Shown here: one piece after another, positions 16,273 through 24,816 of the stretch
Layout: each line of letters opens with the position of its first letter
Position numbering within the stretch: position 1 is the stretch's first letter
From: Maribacter aquivivus
GTDB lineage: Bacteria; Bacteroidota; Bacteroidia; Flavobacteriales; Flavobacteriaceae
NCBI RefSeq assembly: GCF_900142175.1
Contig: NZ_FQZX01000007.1
Coordinates: forward strand, 1 to 25,769
Length of the DNA: 25,769 nt
Direction of reading: 5' to 3'
The notes under the pieces: model-generated
What the model saw: only the letters and a program-made list of their open reading frames with translations
Databases searched by the model: none
Told to the model about the DNA's origin: nothing
Made by a program: the position numbers and the translations under genes

Positions 16273-18690
16273 TTAAAATTTATTTATTGCGTAATTCAGT
16301 TTTAGGTAAAAAGCTCTTCCTGGTTTTTGAACAGAAAGATTATCGTAAACGGGTTCGTCGAATATATTTTTGATATCAAAACTTACTATAAATTTGTTAT
16401 TTGGAAATGCATAGCTAAGTCCGAAATCTTGTGATATTTGTTGGGGAACAGCAAAAAACTCATTACCAACGGTGTTGCTACCTTGAGCGGTAAGGAAAGA
16501 AAACTCATCGGTGAAGTACACATTGTAAAATGCATTAAGTCTAGACTTCTTCTGAATTAAATCTTTGAAAGAATAACGTAAACCACCATTCATGGTGAAA
16601 AATGGCGTATTAGGCACATTAATTTCTATTCCTTGGTTTTCAATTTTAAGATCAAATCGAGAAATATTGAAATTCAAACCAAAATTGTTGTCGTAAGAGT
16701 AATTTAGTTGCGCATCAAACCCTTTAGATGTGCCACTACCTTGGTTTACATATACAATTAATTCATCATCAACATTCAAAGATGTTTCAATAGGTAGACC
16801 AATTCTGTCTTTTATGTTACGGGTGAAAACATTGGTAGATATCGTAAAAGCATGTTTTTTAATATTGAAATTTCCAAATCTGAATCCTAAGTTGAAGTTC
16901 TCACTGCTTTCTGGGTCAATACTTGAATTGGCTACCACGTTATCACCATCATTACCGAAAATCTCAGTTTCGTCTGGTAATCTAATTGCTTTTTCTGCGG
17001 ATGCTAATAAGGTGATACTAGGTACAATTTCGTAAGAAGCAGCAAAACCATAGCCATCATAATTTTTATTGCTACTGACTACTTCATCTACTACCACATC
17101 ATTTCCGTCAGCGTCAGATTCAATAGCAGGATCAATACTAGTAGATTTCTGTTGGTAATGTTTGCCAAATAAATTTGCCTTTAATTTTTCATCAAATGCA
17201 GTTAACTCGTAGGTTAAGGAGTATATATTCTTTTTCAATTCTCGTGTTCCTACAAAAGTGTTTTCTAATACGGATCTTAGGGCATCGCTATCTTCTCGGT
17301 CGATTCCGCTATACACATGATTTATTGATACACTATGATGGTCGTTTATTGCGTAAGAAATACCACTTCTTATAGAGGCTACATTTCTTTTTATTTTAGC
17401 AAGTGTGGGGCCTCCTTCTTGTTGAGACCTCCAGGTGTATTGATATTCATTTCCTCTAAAATCAATTGCTCTTTCTCCGTTCCAGCTATATGCCCAAGAA
17501 ACGGTGTCGTTAACAGCTCGGTTTCTTTTTCCGTATAAACCGTTCACTTTAACATCAAGCCCTTTTGTGAAAAGATCTTTCTTTTGGTAATTGATACTTC
17601 CCAATAACGCATCAGATTCTAAAAACCTATCCTTATATGGGGTTATGGTCATAAAAGCTCCATGCTGTACTTCTTTATAATCATCAGATCCAGTAACACC
17701 AATAAAAAATTGGTCAGACCATTTTACATCGGTAAAACCTATTTCTGCTCTACCACCAGTGGATCTGTAAGCATCATTGAATCTTCTTGCGGTTATAGGA
17801 GTTTGTACCCCGCCTAAGCCGGTAACAACAACACTTCTGCCCGATACCTTATAATCATTATCAGAGTAGTTGTGAAAAAGAGAAGCCTTAACGGTTAATC
17901 CTGATTTTTCAAATCGATATAAGCCATTTACACTGGCTTGTGTAGTATTGAATGATCCATAAGACAAAGATGCGTTAAAGTTAGTTTTAGCGTCATTGTG
18001 GAGCACTATATTAATAGCTCCGCCTAATGCGTCGTCGGCTAAATAACCAGGTACCACGCCTTTATAAACTTCAATGTTTTTAATCATTGAAGGAGGTATA
18101 CTGTTTAGGTTGAATGAATTACCGTAAGTTGAAATGGGAATACCATCTATAAATATACGTACCGAGTTACCAGATAATCCGTTTAAACTATAGGTAACAT
18201 CTGAGCCTAAGCCACCATTTTGACGAATTTTTACCCCAACAGTAGTATTCAGTAGTTCGTTGGTTTGTATATTTCTAAGGCTAGCTTCTTCTGTTTTTAT
18301 TGCGCTGACAGCAAAACCTTTTGTTTCTAGTTTCGTTTCATGCGATTTACCGTTGATGGTAACTTCATCTAAATTCTCTGTAGATTCTTGTAGGGTAAAA
18401 TCAAGATTGACTTTATTGTTACTTTCCGATATTTCAAAAGGTATTGAGCGCGTGCCATAACCAACAAATGAAACTACCAGGTTGTATTTTCCTTTTGGAA
18501 TGTTGTTGATACTGTAGAAACCAATATCATTAGTAAGAACACCAAGTTTTAGTCCCTTAACCAATACACTTGCAAATGGTAAAGAATCGCCAGATGTATC
18601 TTGTACGGTACCCGAAACTGTTCCTGAAATTTGCTGTCCTTGAACAATTAAGAACATGAAGAAAGGTAAAACAGTGAAGATTTTTTTCAT
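16273..18690 (-). CDS. TonB-dependent outer-membrane receptor
   Basis: 805 residues. A signal peptide (MKKIFTVLPFFMFLIVQGQ) is followed by a carboxypeptidase-regulatory-like domain (about 22-110, SGTVQDTSGDSLPFASVLVKG ... VGYGTRS), a plug domain (about 125-235, ending VPGYLADDALGGAINIVLH) and a 22-strand barrel that ends in aromatic Phe (LNYAINKF). It should carry a ligand across the outer membrane using TonB energy. The size (about 800) and the absence of a SusD gene point to the siderophore/heme class and not to the SusC glycan class. The partner is a lipoprotein 20 bases downstream, and a divergent AraC regulator sits upstream. Promoter: TTG (minus strand, 18773-18775), 17 bases, TAGATTTG (18748-18755). 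Confidence 0.93.
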   Translation of the reverse strand: MKKIFTVLPFFMFLIVQGQQISGTVSGTVQDTSGDSLPFASVLVKGLKLGVLTNDIGFYSINNIPKGKYNLVVSFVGYGTRSIPFEISESNNKVNLDFTLQESTENLDEVTINGKSHETKLETKGFAVSAIKTEEASLRNIQTNELLNTTVGVKIRQNGGLGSDVTYSLNGLSGNSVRIFIDGIPISTYGNSFNLNSIPPSMIKNIEVYKGVVPGYLADDALGGAINIVLHNDAKTNFNASLSYGSFNTTQASVNGLYRFEKSGLTVKASLFHNYSDNDYKVSGRSVVVTGLGGVQTPITARRFNDAYRSTGGRAEIGFTDVKWSDQFFIGVTGSDDYKEVQHGAFMTITPYKDRFLESDALLGSINYQKKDLFTKGLDVKVNGLYGKRNRAVNDTVSWAYSWNGERAIDFRGNEYQYTWRSQQEGGPTLAKIKRNVASIRSGISYAINDHHSVSINHVYSGIDREDSDALRSVLENTFVGTRELKKNIYSLTYELTAFDEKLKANLFGKHYQQKSTSIDPAIESDADGNDVVVDEVVSSNKNYDGYGFAASYEIVPSITLLASAEKAIRLPDETEIFGNDGDNVVANSSIDPESSENFNLGFRFGNFNIKKHAFTISTNVFTRNIKDRIGLPIETSLNVDDELIVYVNQGSGTSKGFDAQLNYSYDNNFGLNFNISRFDLKIENQGIEINVPNTPFFTMNGGLRYSFKDLIQKKSRLNAFYNVYFTDEFSFLTAQGSNTVGNEFFAVPQQISQDFGLSYAFPNNKFIVSFDIKNIFDEPVYDNLSVQKPGRAFYLKLNYAINKF

Positions 18691-18708
18691 TTGATTTAAA
18701 ATAGCTAC

Positions 18709-18726
18709 TAATCTTTATTAAGATTA
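18709..18726. repeat. Inverted repeat between the receptor and AraC genes
   Basis: TAATCTT (18709-18715), TATT, and AAGATTA (18720-18726) form a 7-4-7 palindrome. It lies in the expected leader of the receptor mRNA and close to the expected -33 region of the araC-type promoter, so it is a candidate operator. Confidence 0.5.
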
Positions 18727-18738
18727 AGTCTAAATAAA

Positions 18739-18756
18739 TTAGTTTTGCAAATCTAA
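18739..18756. promoter_or_regulatory. Face-to-face -7 boxes of the receptor operon and AraC gene
   Basis: TAGTTTTG on the plus strand (18740-18747) abuts TAGATTTG on the minus strand (18748-18755). Both match TANNTTTG, and together with one flanking pair they form an 18-bp palindrome with a single mismatched pair. The minus-strand box has TTG 17 bases upstream; the plus-strand box has only a weak -33. Polymerase cannot occupy both at once if both are used. Confidence 0.6.
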
Positions 18757-18819
18757 AGCAGGAATGAGAAGGCAAGTACCGAGAAAGGAATTTAAACATA
18801 CGCAAAAGGAAGTATTGAA

Positions 18820-19809
18820 TTGGGAGAGGAAAAGCATATAAATAGCGAGTTGTTACGAAAAGAATTGCGAGTAGGTGAGTTGTTTAAAAACGGGTTCATT
18901 AATAACTCTGTTCAGTTCAATGAAGTAGAAGTAACCACTAAGGATAATAACTCTTTTATTAGAGGTGCAGACTTTTCTAATCTAGACCTAATTCATCAGT
19001 TCAATTCAGAAATTTGTGTAACAAGTGACAAACATTTAATAAAACTTCATTTTTCTTTAGAGGGAACTTATTGTTATCAACCTCTTAGGCATATCAAATA
19101 TTTAGTTCAAATACCAGAAAACCACTGTAATATGTTTTACTACCCAACAACTGAGGGTAGAGATATATTTTTTAAAGGAAATGCTAAGCTATTTGAGATT
19201 TATGTAAAACCTAGTTTACTTCAAACCCTATTGGGAACAGAATTTGAAAGCTCTTTTGAAAAATTAAAAGCAGCAATAACTAACTCAAATTCTTTTGTAT
19301 TATGGGATAAAAGTAAATTTATTCCGCCTCAAATTCGGAGTAAAATAAATGAGATAATTCAATGCCCTTATAAAGGAGAGATTAGAAAAACATATTTAGA
19401 AAGTAAATTGACGGTTTTAATGATAGATTTTCTTTTAGGCAGACAAACTTCTAAGCTTTCTAAGACTAATATAAAATTATTGAATTCTGATTATTTGGCA
19501 ATTGTAAAGGTAGAAGCACACATTAGAAATAACTTAAAGGAGCCATTGAAAATTTTAGATTTAGCGAATATAGCAGGTTTTAATGCTACCAAGTTGAAAA
19601 GAGATTTTAAAAAAATATATGGGGTGACAGTGTTCAAATATATTACAGCAATACGTATGGAGGTTGCTAAGAGTTTAATAACCCAAGACGGGGCAACCAT
19701 TGCTTTTGCAGCATACGAAGTAGGTTATGCAAATCCGCAGCATTTCACTACTGCTTTTAAAAGAACTATGGGGTATGTGCCAAGTGAGTTAAAACCTGCA
19801 GTACAGTAA
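18820..19809 (+). CDS. AraC-family transcriptional regulator of the receptor operon
   Basis: 329 residues. The N-terminal part (about 30-180) looks like a ligand-sensing beta domain (IKLHFSLEGTYCYQ, FFKGNAKLFEIYVKP). The C-terminal 105 residues are the AraC double helix-turn-helix (VKVEAHIRNNLKEPLKILDL ... ATIAFAAYEVGYANPQHFTT, ending FKRTMGYVPSELK). The start is a TTG at 18820: an in-frame TAA lies at 18793, no ATG or GTG occurs between them, and AAAAGGA (18804-18810) gives a ribosome-binding site about nine bases upstream. In length and layout it resembles PchR/YbtA regulators that activate siderophore receptors when the ligand is present; this role is inferred. The gene is divergent from the receptor. 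Confidence 0.88.
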   Translation: MGEEKHINSELLRKELRVGELFKNGFINNSVQFNEVEVTTKDNNSFIRGADFSNLDLIHQFNSEICVTSDKHLIKLHFSLEGTYCYQPLRHIKYLVQIPENHCNMFYYPTTEGRDIFFKGNAKLFEIYVKPSLLQTLLGTEFESSFEKLKAAITNSNSFVLWDKSKFIPPQIRSKINEIIQCPYKGEIRKTYLESKLTVLMIDFLLGRQTSKLSKTNIKLLNSDYLAIVKVEAHIRNNLKEPLKILDLANIAGFNATKLKRDFKKIYGVTVFKYITAIRMEVAKSLITQDGATIAFAAYEVGYANPQHFTTAFKRTMGYVPSELKPAVQ

Positions 19810-19824
19810 TTGGAGACGATGACT

Positions 19825-20619
19825 TTATTTGATAAGCATTTTTAATATATGTTCCACTCCATTTTCGTCATTACTTAACGTACTGTATTTAGCAACTTTT
19901 TTTACATTAGGATGAGCGTTTTCCATAGCAAACCCAAAGTCAGATAAAGCAAGCATTTCTAAATCGTTGTTATAATCTCCAAAAACCATTACTTCATCAG
20001 ATTTTAAATTATAACTTTCCATAACCTTGGTTAATGCATAGCCTTTGTGCGCATTTATATTAGAGATATCTAACCAATTTTCACCTGAAACCTTAACTTT
20101 CAAATCACTCTCAAAGTGTTTTACAAACGGGTATATATATTGTTCGCTACTTTCAAAATGATAAATGGCAATTTTGATGACTTCAGAATCAAAAGCTGAA
20201 AGGTTATCTATAATCTCAAACTCGGTATAATATTCAGCAAGTTTGCTTACAAACTCATTTGATTTGCCAGTTAAATAAGCTTGATGTTTACCGCATAGTA
20301 CTGGGTGTATATTGGGTATTTCGTTTAAACTTTTTAAAATATCTTTTACATGGTTTTTATCTAAAGGTGTAGCCAGAATTTCGGTATTTTGTTTCATGGC
20401 AAAACCTCCATTTTCAGCAATAACAATTATATCATCTTTTATAGACGCTAATTTGTCTATGATGCTATTGTACTGTCTGCCGCTCGCAGCTACAAAGATG
20501 ATACCTTGCGATTTTAAATCTTTAAAAATGTCAAAGAATTGATCGCTGACCTGGTGATCGGAGTTTAGAAGTGTCCCGTCCATATCAGAAACAACCATTT
20601 TAATCTTTGATAAATCCAT
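19825..20619 (-). CDS. HAD-superfamily phosphatase (Cof/YidA type, subclass IIB)
   Basis: 264 residues, the usual length. Motif I is VVSDMDGTLL (nucleophile Asp12 and acid/base Asp14), motif II is VAASGRQ, motif III supplies the Lys in NAHKGYALTK, and motif IV is GDYNNDLEML with the Mg-binding Asp pair. The cap in the middle is the alpha/beta IIB type. Such enzymes remove phosphate from sugar phosphates, FMN or PLP in the cytoplasm; the substrate cannot be told. The gene ends 15 bases from the convergent AraC gene with no obvious terminator between them. A TATCTTTG -7 box (minus strand, 20637-20644) lies 17 bases before the ATG. Confidence 0.92.
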   Translation of the reverse strand: MDLSKIKMVVSDMDGTLLNSDHQVSDQFFDIFKDLKSQGIIFVAASGRQYNSIIDKLASIKDDIIVIAENGGFAMKQNTEILATPLDKNHVKDILKSLNEIPNIHPVLCGKHQAYLTGKSNEFVSKLAEYYTEFEIIDNLSAFDSEVIKIAIYHFESSEQYIYPFVKHFESDLKVKVSGENWLDISNINAHKGYALTKVMESYNLKSDEVMVFGDYNNDLEMLALSDFGFAMENAHPNVKKVAKYSTLSNDENGVEHILKMLIK

Positions 20620-20636
20620 GTAGTTTTATTTTACTA

Positions 20637-20644
20637 CAAAGATA
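20637..20644 (-). promoter_or_regulatory. Probable -7 element of the HAD phosphatase gene
   Basis: TATCTTTG on the minus strand is an exact TANNTTTG match. A clear TTG at -33 is not seen. Confidence 0.45.
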
Positions 20645-20709
20645 TTTCAACCAAGTTTAGTAATGTGGCTAAAAGCAAAGTTTTACCTTTATTTAATAAT
20701 ATATAAAGT

Positions 20710-21132
20710 ATGAAATTATTTCAAAAAGAGATTACATTACCGTCTTATCAAAGAGGGTTTCATATTATTACGGATCTTGTCATTAATAGTATCCCTGAAA
20801 TTAAACAAATACATACAGGGTTTTTACAAGTATTTATCAAGCATACATCTGCAAGTTTAACAATTAATGAGAATGCAGACCCAACTGTTCGTGATGATTT
20901 TGAGTCTCATATTAATGTATTAGTTCCTGAAAATGTACCGTATTACAAACATGATTATGAAGGGTCAGACGATATGCCTGCACATATTAAGGCATCATTA
21001 ATGGGTGCTTCGGTACAAATACCGGTAACCAATGGTAAATTAAATATGGGTATCTGGCAGGGAGTTTATCTTTGTGAGCATAGAAATTATGCGTCTGGTA
21101 GAAATATAGTTTTGACTTTGTGGGGAAATTGA
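20710..21132 (+). CDS. YjbQ/UPF0047-family protein
   Basis: 140 residues, the standard length for this widespread single-domain family. The family signature is clear: GFLQVFIKHTSASLTINENADP with the conserved His, then DDMPAHIKASLMGASVQIPV and the closing WQGVYLCEHRNYASGR with a second conserved His near a Cys. The conserved His and Glu/Asp residues are thought to bind metal. E. coli YjbQ has weak thiamine-phosphate synthase activity, but the main role is not settled, so a thiamine function is not claimed here. It is divergent from the HAD gene and lies 33 bases before the EF-hand gene, with which it probably forms an operon. Confidence 0.9.
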   Translation: MKLFQKEITLPSYQRGFHIITDLVINSIPEIKQIHTGFLQVFIKHTSASLTINENADPTVRDDFESHINVLVPENVPYYKHDYEGSDDMPAHIKASLMGASVQIPVTNGKLNMGIWQGVYLCEHRNYASGRNIVLTLWGN

Positions 21133-21165
21133 TTTTTGACTAACTTGAAATAAAGTAAAAAGGAT

Positions 21166-21444
21166 ATGACAACAGAAGAATCTATTTTAAATAAAATTCA
21201 AATACTAATCACCAATCATTTTCAAACTCCTGAAATGGCTTTTAATTTTTTTGATGAGGATAATGATCAGAAACTTACAAAGGCAGAAACTGTCAAGCTA
21301 TTGAAAGATGCAGAAATAAGTGGATTCATTAGAGGTATTGTGTCTTCAAAGCTAATCGAAGGGTATGATAAAAATGGTGATGAGTTAATTGATTGGGAAG
21401 AGTTTAAAACGGCAATATCTAAAATTAAAAAATCCGATTCGTAA
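21166..21444 (+). CDS. Small EF-hand calcium-binding protein
   Basis: 92 residues, cytoplasmic (no signal). Two helix-loop-helix EF-hands are seen: loop one Asp30-Glu41 (DEDNDQKLTKAE) and loop two Asp68-Glu79 (DKNGDELIDWEE). Both keep acidic or Asn ligands at loop positions 1, 3 and 5 and Glu at position 12; position 9 is Thr and Asp, respectively, so both should bind calcium. Pairs of EF-hands are the functional unit in calmodulin-like proteins. AAAAAGGAT just before the ATG gives a plausible ribosome-binding site. The target is unknown. The 3' end of the gene forms one arm of the terminator and its stop codon lies in the loop. Confidence 0.87.
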   Translation: MTTEESILNKIQILITNHFQTPEMAFNFFDEDNDQKLTKAETVKLLKDAEISGFIRGIVSSKLIEGYDKNGDELIDWEEFKTAISKIKKSDS

Positions 21445-21457
21445 GAATCGGATTTTT
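21428..21457. terminator. Bidirectional terminator between the EF-hand gene and rplT
   Basis: A 13-bp stem (21428-21440 with 21445-21457) closes on loop GTAA, with A and T runs at the two ends. The EF-hand stop TAA is the last three bases of the loop, so the left arm is coding sequence. It can also end the thrS-rplT operon on the minus strand. Confidence 0.88.
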
Positions 21458-21480
21458 CAAAAAGTGAGATTGTTATTAAT

Positions 21481-21825
21481 TTATTTTACCTGATCTACAA
21501 CTGCCTTAAAGGCATCTGGGTGATTCATTGCTAAATCTGCAAGAACTTTTCTGTTAAGTTCTATATTCTTAGCTTTTACTTTTCCCATAAATTGAGAGTA
21601 AGACATTCCGTGTTGTCTAGCACCTGCATTAATACGGGTAATCCACAATGAACGAAAAGTTCTTTTCTTGTTTCTACGGTCTCTGTAAGCATATAACATT
21701 GCTTTTTCAACCGCATTTTTGGCTACTGTCCAAACGTTTTTACGTCTTCCAAAGTAACCTTTGGCTTGCTTCATTACCTTTTTTCTTCTGGCTCTTGAAG
21801 CTACTGCATTTACTGATCTTGGCAT
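21481..21825 (-). CDS. rplT: 50S ribosomal protein L20
   Basis: 114 residues, starting [20 protein letters not shown], with the basic N-terminal arm that threads into 23S rRNA and the globular C-terminal part ([23 protein letters not shown]). It is essential for early 50S assembly. In other bacteria L20 represses rpmI-rplT translation by binding mRNA structures upstream of rpmI. It is the last gene of thrS-infC-rpmI-rplT. The 94-base gap from rpmI can fold into a short hairpin with bulges (21846-21882). Confidence 0.98.
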   Translation of the reverse strand: MPRSVNAVASRARRKKVMKQAKGYFGRRKNVWTVAKNAVEKAMLYAYRDRRNKKRTFRSLWITRINAGARQHGMSYSQFMGKVKAKNIELNRKVLADLAMNHPDAFKAVVDQVK

Positions 21826-21919
21826 TTTTTTCTAATTTTTTGTAGTAGGCGTTCTTTTAATTTAAGAAACTTTTAAAGCCTAACTCCATGGTTAATAATT
21901 TTACCTGTTAAAGAGTTGT

Positions 21920-22117
21920 TTACTTTAAACGTAATTGCTCTTTAATACTGTTAACGTCTGCTTGATGAACTAAACCATCATGTGTTAACTTTAGCTTACG
22001 CTTTTTAGATTTTTTAGTCAAAATATGACTCTTAAAAGCGTGCTTTCTTTTAATTTTACCTGTACCTGTAAGCTTAAAACGCTTCTTAGCACTGGATTTT
22101 GTTTTTTGTTTAGGCAT
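21920..22117 (-). CDS. rpmI: 50S ribosomal protein L35
   Basis: 65 residues, highly basic, with the conserved start [20 protein letters not shown] and the [21 protein letters not shown] core. It is part of the large ribosomal subunit. It has a clear Shine-Dalgarno (AGGAG, minus strand 22121-22125) three bases from the ATG, unusual for this phylum, where such sites are often weak. It lies between infC and rplT, downstream of a structured spacer. Confidence 0.97.
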   Translation of the reverse strand: MPKQKTKSSAKKRFKLTGTGKIKRKHAFKSHILTKKSKKRKLKLTHDGLVHQADVNSIKEQLRLK

Positions 22118-22120
22118 TTT

Positions 22121-22125
22121 CTCCT
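22121..22125 (-). promoter_or_regulatory. Shine-Dalgarno of rpmI (AGGAG)
   Basis: AGGAG sits three bases from the rpmI ATG on the minus strand, a short spacing. It is one of the few strong Shine-Dalgarno matches in the window. Confidence 0.65.
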
Positions 22126-22150
22126 AGTTTATATATTAATCTCACTTTGC

Positions 22151-22225
22151 ATGCTAAACGCTGCCCACAATTGTAAGCAGCGTTTAGTATTTTATAAATA
22201 CATTCGGTCGCAATGCGAAGCCGAA
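22151..22225 (-). promoter_or_regulatory. Structured mRNA spacer between infC and rpmI (candidate L20 control region)
   Basis: Two hairpins follow one another on the minus strand. The first (22203-22225) pairs TTCGG/CCGAA over an inner TCGC/GCGA stem with a two-base bulge. The second (22151-22190) has an 11-bp perfect stem CTAAACGCTGC/GCAGCGTTTAG, extendable by three pairs, with a 12-base loop. Neither is followed by a T tract, so they are not intrinsic terminators. This is the position at which L20 autoregulates rpmI-rplT in other bacteria; binding here is inference. Confidence 0.45.
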
Positions 22226-22233
22226 GTGTTATT

Positions 22234-22791
22234 TTATTTTCCCTTAGTCTTAGGCGCAATGAACATTGTCATACGCTTTCCTTCTAATTTAGGCATCTGT
22301 TCTACCTTTCCTAATTCTTCCAATTCAGAGGCTAATTTCAATAATAGAATTTCACCCTGATCTTTATAGACAATAGAACGACCTTTAAAAAATACGTACG
22401 CTTTTAGTTTAGCTCCTTCTTTAAGGAACTTTTCAGCGTGTTTCTTTTTAAAGTCATAATCATGATCATCTGTATTAGGACCAAATCTTATTTCCTTAAC
22501 AACAACCTTAGAAGCTTTCGCTTTCATGGCTTTGTCTCTTTTCTTCTGCTCGTATAAAAACTTTTTATACTCCATTATTTTACAAACAGGAGGGTCTGCC
22601 TTTGGGGAAATCTCCACCAAATCCAAACCTAATTCTTCTGCTTTCTCAAGAGCCTGAGGAAAAGGATATACACCTACTTCAACATTGTCACCTACCAACC
22701 TAACTTTTGGGGCTGTTATCTTTTCATTGATATTATGGGGATTCTTATTTTCCCTTCTAGGTTGTGGTCTAAATCTTTTACGTATTGCTAT
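22234..22791 (-). CDS. infC: Translation initiation factor IF-3, probable AUA start
   Basis: 185 residues if translation begins at ATA (minus strand, 22789-22791), reading (M)[24 protein letters not shown] and [15 protein letters not shown]. An in-frame TAA lies five codons upstream, and no ATG, GTG or TTG occurs before the TTG at 22698, which would cut off 31 residues including the conserved INEKI...VRLVGDN region. The N-terminal domain, the linker ([14 protein letters not shown]) and the C-terminal domain ([20 protein letters not shown] ... [10 protein letters not shown]) are otherwise standard. IF-3 binds the 30S subunit, blocks premature 50S joining and rejects non-canonical starts, so a rare start codon gives autoregulation, as with AUU in E. 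coli. The gene follows thrS after 25 bases. Confidence 0.9.
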   Translation of the reverse strand: MAIRKRFRPQPRRENKNPHNINEKITAPKVRLVGDNVEVGVYPFPQALEKAEELGLDLVEISPKADPPVCKIMEYKKFLYEQKKRDKAMKAKASKVVVKEIRFGPNTDDHDYDFKKKHAEKFLKEGAKLKAYVFFKGRSIVYKDQGEILLLKLASELEELGKVEQMPKLEGKRMTMFIAPKTKGK

Positions 22792-22816
22792 GACTAAATA
22801 ATTTTAATTAAACTTT

Positions 22817-24763
22817 CTATTCTTTAAACGTCTTTAAGGTACTATTTATTTCTTTGTTGACCAAGTCTGTAAACATAGTTACGTCTATCGCTCCTAAGTC
22901 TTCACCACCATGCTTACGCACAGAAATGGTGTTTGCTACTTCATCATTGTCCCCTACGATCAGCATGAATGGAACTTTACTCATTTCTGCTTCTCGTATT
23001 TTCTTACCAATAGTCTCGTTTCTACTATCGATAAGGGCGCGAATTTCGTTATTTTCTAGGGATTTTAAAACTTTTTGAGCATATTTTTCATGTTTTTCGC
23101 TAACAGGAAGAATAATAGCTTGTTCAGGGGTTAACCATAAAGGGAAATTACCACCTGTGTGTTCTATTAATAATGCTATAAAACGTTCCATACTTCCAAA
23201 GGGAGCACGATGTATCATTACTGGTCTGTGTAGCTCATTGTCACTGCCTTTATAGGTTAAATCAAATCTTTCTGGAAGGTTGTAATCTACCTGAATTGTA
23301 CCCAATTGCCATTGTCTACCTAAAGCATCTTTTACCATGAAATCTAACTTAGGTCCGTAAAAAGCAGCTTCGCCACTTTCTATGACATAATTAAGTCCTT
23401 TTTCTTTAGCGGCATTTATAATAGCTTGTTCTGCTTTTTCCCAGTTTTCTACTGATCCAATATATTTTTCTGGTGTGTCTAAATCACGTACCGATACTTG
23501 AGCAGTGAAATCATCAAAGCCTAAGGATCCAAGTACATATAATGACAAATCTATTACTTCTTTAAATTCTTCATCTAATTGATCTGGTGTGCAAAAAATA
23601 TGTGCGTCATCTTGAGTAAACCCTCTTACTCTAGTTAGTCCATGTAGCTCTCCACTTTGTTCATATCTATATACAGTACCAAATTCAGCAAATCTTTTAG
23701 GAAGTTCTTTGTAGCTAAATGGTTTAGCGTTATAAATTTCACAGTGATGTGGGCAGTTCATTGGTTTCAACAAAAACTCTTCATCTTCCTTTGGTGTATG
23801 AATAGGTTGAAAGCTATCAGCTCCATACTTTTCATAATGTCCAGAGGTAACATATAGTTCCTTTTGACCAATATGAGGAGTAACTACCATTTCATAACCA
23901 GCTTTCTTTTGTGCCTTTTTCAAGAATTGTTCTAAACGTTCTCTTAGTGCAGCTCCTTTAGGTAGCCATAAAGGTAAACCTTGTCCTACTTTTTGAGAAA
24001 AAGTAAATAGTTCTAATTCTTTACCTAGCTTTCTATGGTCACGTTTTTTAGCTTCTTCTAAAAGTGCTAAATATTCAGTAAGCTCTTTCTGTTTTGGAAA
24101 TGATATACCATATATACGTGTTAGTTGTGGATTGTTTTCATTTCCTCTCCAATACGCACCGGCAACACTTAATATTTTAATTGCTTTTACAATTCCTGTA
24201 TTTGGAATATGACCACCACGACATAAATCTGTAAAGGTGTCATGGTCGCAAAATGTAATAGTACCATCTTCAAGGTTTTCTATCAATTCTACCTTATACT
24301 CATTACCTTGGTTTTTGTAAAAATCAAGAGCTTCTGCTTTTGAAACTTCTCTCATTTTATAATCGTGCTTCCCTCTTGCAATTTCTAGTGCTTTCTTTTC
24401 TATGGTAGGGAAGTCTTTATCAGAAATAGAACCTGTAGGAAGTTCAACGTCATAATAAAATCCATTATCAATAGCCGGGCCTATAGTAAGTTTTACTCCT
24501 GGGTAAAGTTCTTCTATAGCTTGGGCTACAATATGTGATGTTGAATGCCAAAAAGCGGTTTTACCTTCTTTGTCATTCCATGTATATAAAATTAAGCTCC
24601 CGTCAGTGTGTAATGGTGTGGTGGTTTCAACAATGGTATTGTTGAATTTTGCAGAAATAACATTACGTGCTAATCCTTCGCTTATGCTTTTAGCAACCGC
24701 TATTGGGGTTGTATCTTTTTCAAATTCCTTAACCGATCCGTCTGGAAGTGTAATTTTAATCAT
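22817..24763 (-). CDS. thrS: Threonyl-tRNA synthetase
   Basis: 648 residues, full length. The TGS domain ([14 protein letters not shown], about 1-62) leads to the N2 editing domain with [10 protein letters not shown] (73-82 region) and its paired [14 protein letters not shown] motif, the class II catalytic core and the C-terminal anticodon-binding domain ([20 protein letters not shown]). The zinc that selects threonine is held by Cys337 (MNCPHH), His388 (DDAHIF) and His518 ([10 protein letters not shown]); all three are present. It charges tRNA-Thr and edits mischarged Ser. It is the first gene of thrS-infC-rpmI-rplT. Promoter: TTG, 20 bases, TATCTTTG at 24786-24816, giving a leader of under 20 bases, too short for a tRNA-like thrS operator or T-box. 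Confidence 0.98.
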   Translation of the reverse strand: MIKITLPDGSVKEFEKDTTPIAVAKSISEGLARNVISAKFNNTIVETTTPLHTDGSLILYTWNDKEGKTAFWHSTSHIVAQAIEELYPGVKLTIGPAIDNGFYYDVELPTGSISDKDFPTIEKKALEIARGKHDYKMREVSKAEALDFYKNQGNEYKVELIENLEDGTITFCDHDTFTDLCRGGHIPNTGIVKAIKILSVAGAYWRGNENNPQLTRIYGISFPKQKELTEYLALLEEAKKRDHRKLGKELELFTFSQKVGQGLPLWLPKGAALRERLEQFLKKAQKKAGYEMVVTPHIGQKELYVTSGHYEKYGADSFQPIHTPKEDEEFLLKPMNCPHHCEIYNAKPFSYKELPKRFAEFGTVYRYEQSGELHGLTRVRGFTQDDAHIFCTPDQLDEEFKEVIDLSLYVLGSLGFDDFTAQVSVRDLDTPEKYIGSVENWEKAEQAIINAAKEKGLNYVIESGEAAFYGPKLDFMVKDALGRQWQLGTIQVDYNLPERFDLTYKGSDNELHRPVMIHRAPFGSMERFIALLIEHTGGNFPLWLTPEQAIILPVSEKHEKYAQKVLKSLENNEIRALIDSRNETIGKKIREAEMSKVPFMLIVGDNDEVANTISVRKHGGEDLGAIDVTMFTDLVNKEINSTLKTFKE

Positions 24764-24785
24764 TTGTGTACATATTATAGGGTGT

Positions 24786-24816
24786 CAAAGATAATATGAA
24801 CTATTCACGTCCGCAA
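24786..24816 (-). promoter_or_regulatory. Promoter of the thrS-infC-rpmI-rplT operon
   Basis: On the minus strand TTG (24814-24816), a 20-base spacer and TATCTTTG (24786-24793) match the phylum consensus. Confidence 0.7.

Noticed and set aside
22151..22190. Terminator between infC and rpmI
   Set aside because: The stem is strong, but no T tract follows on the minus strand and the genes belong to a classical operon.
24764..24785. T-box or tRNA-like operator before thrS
   Set aside because: The promoter leaves fewer than 20 bases of leader, too short for either.
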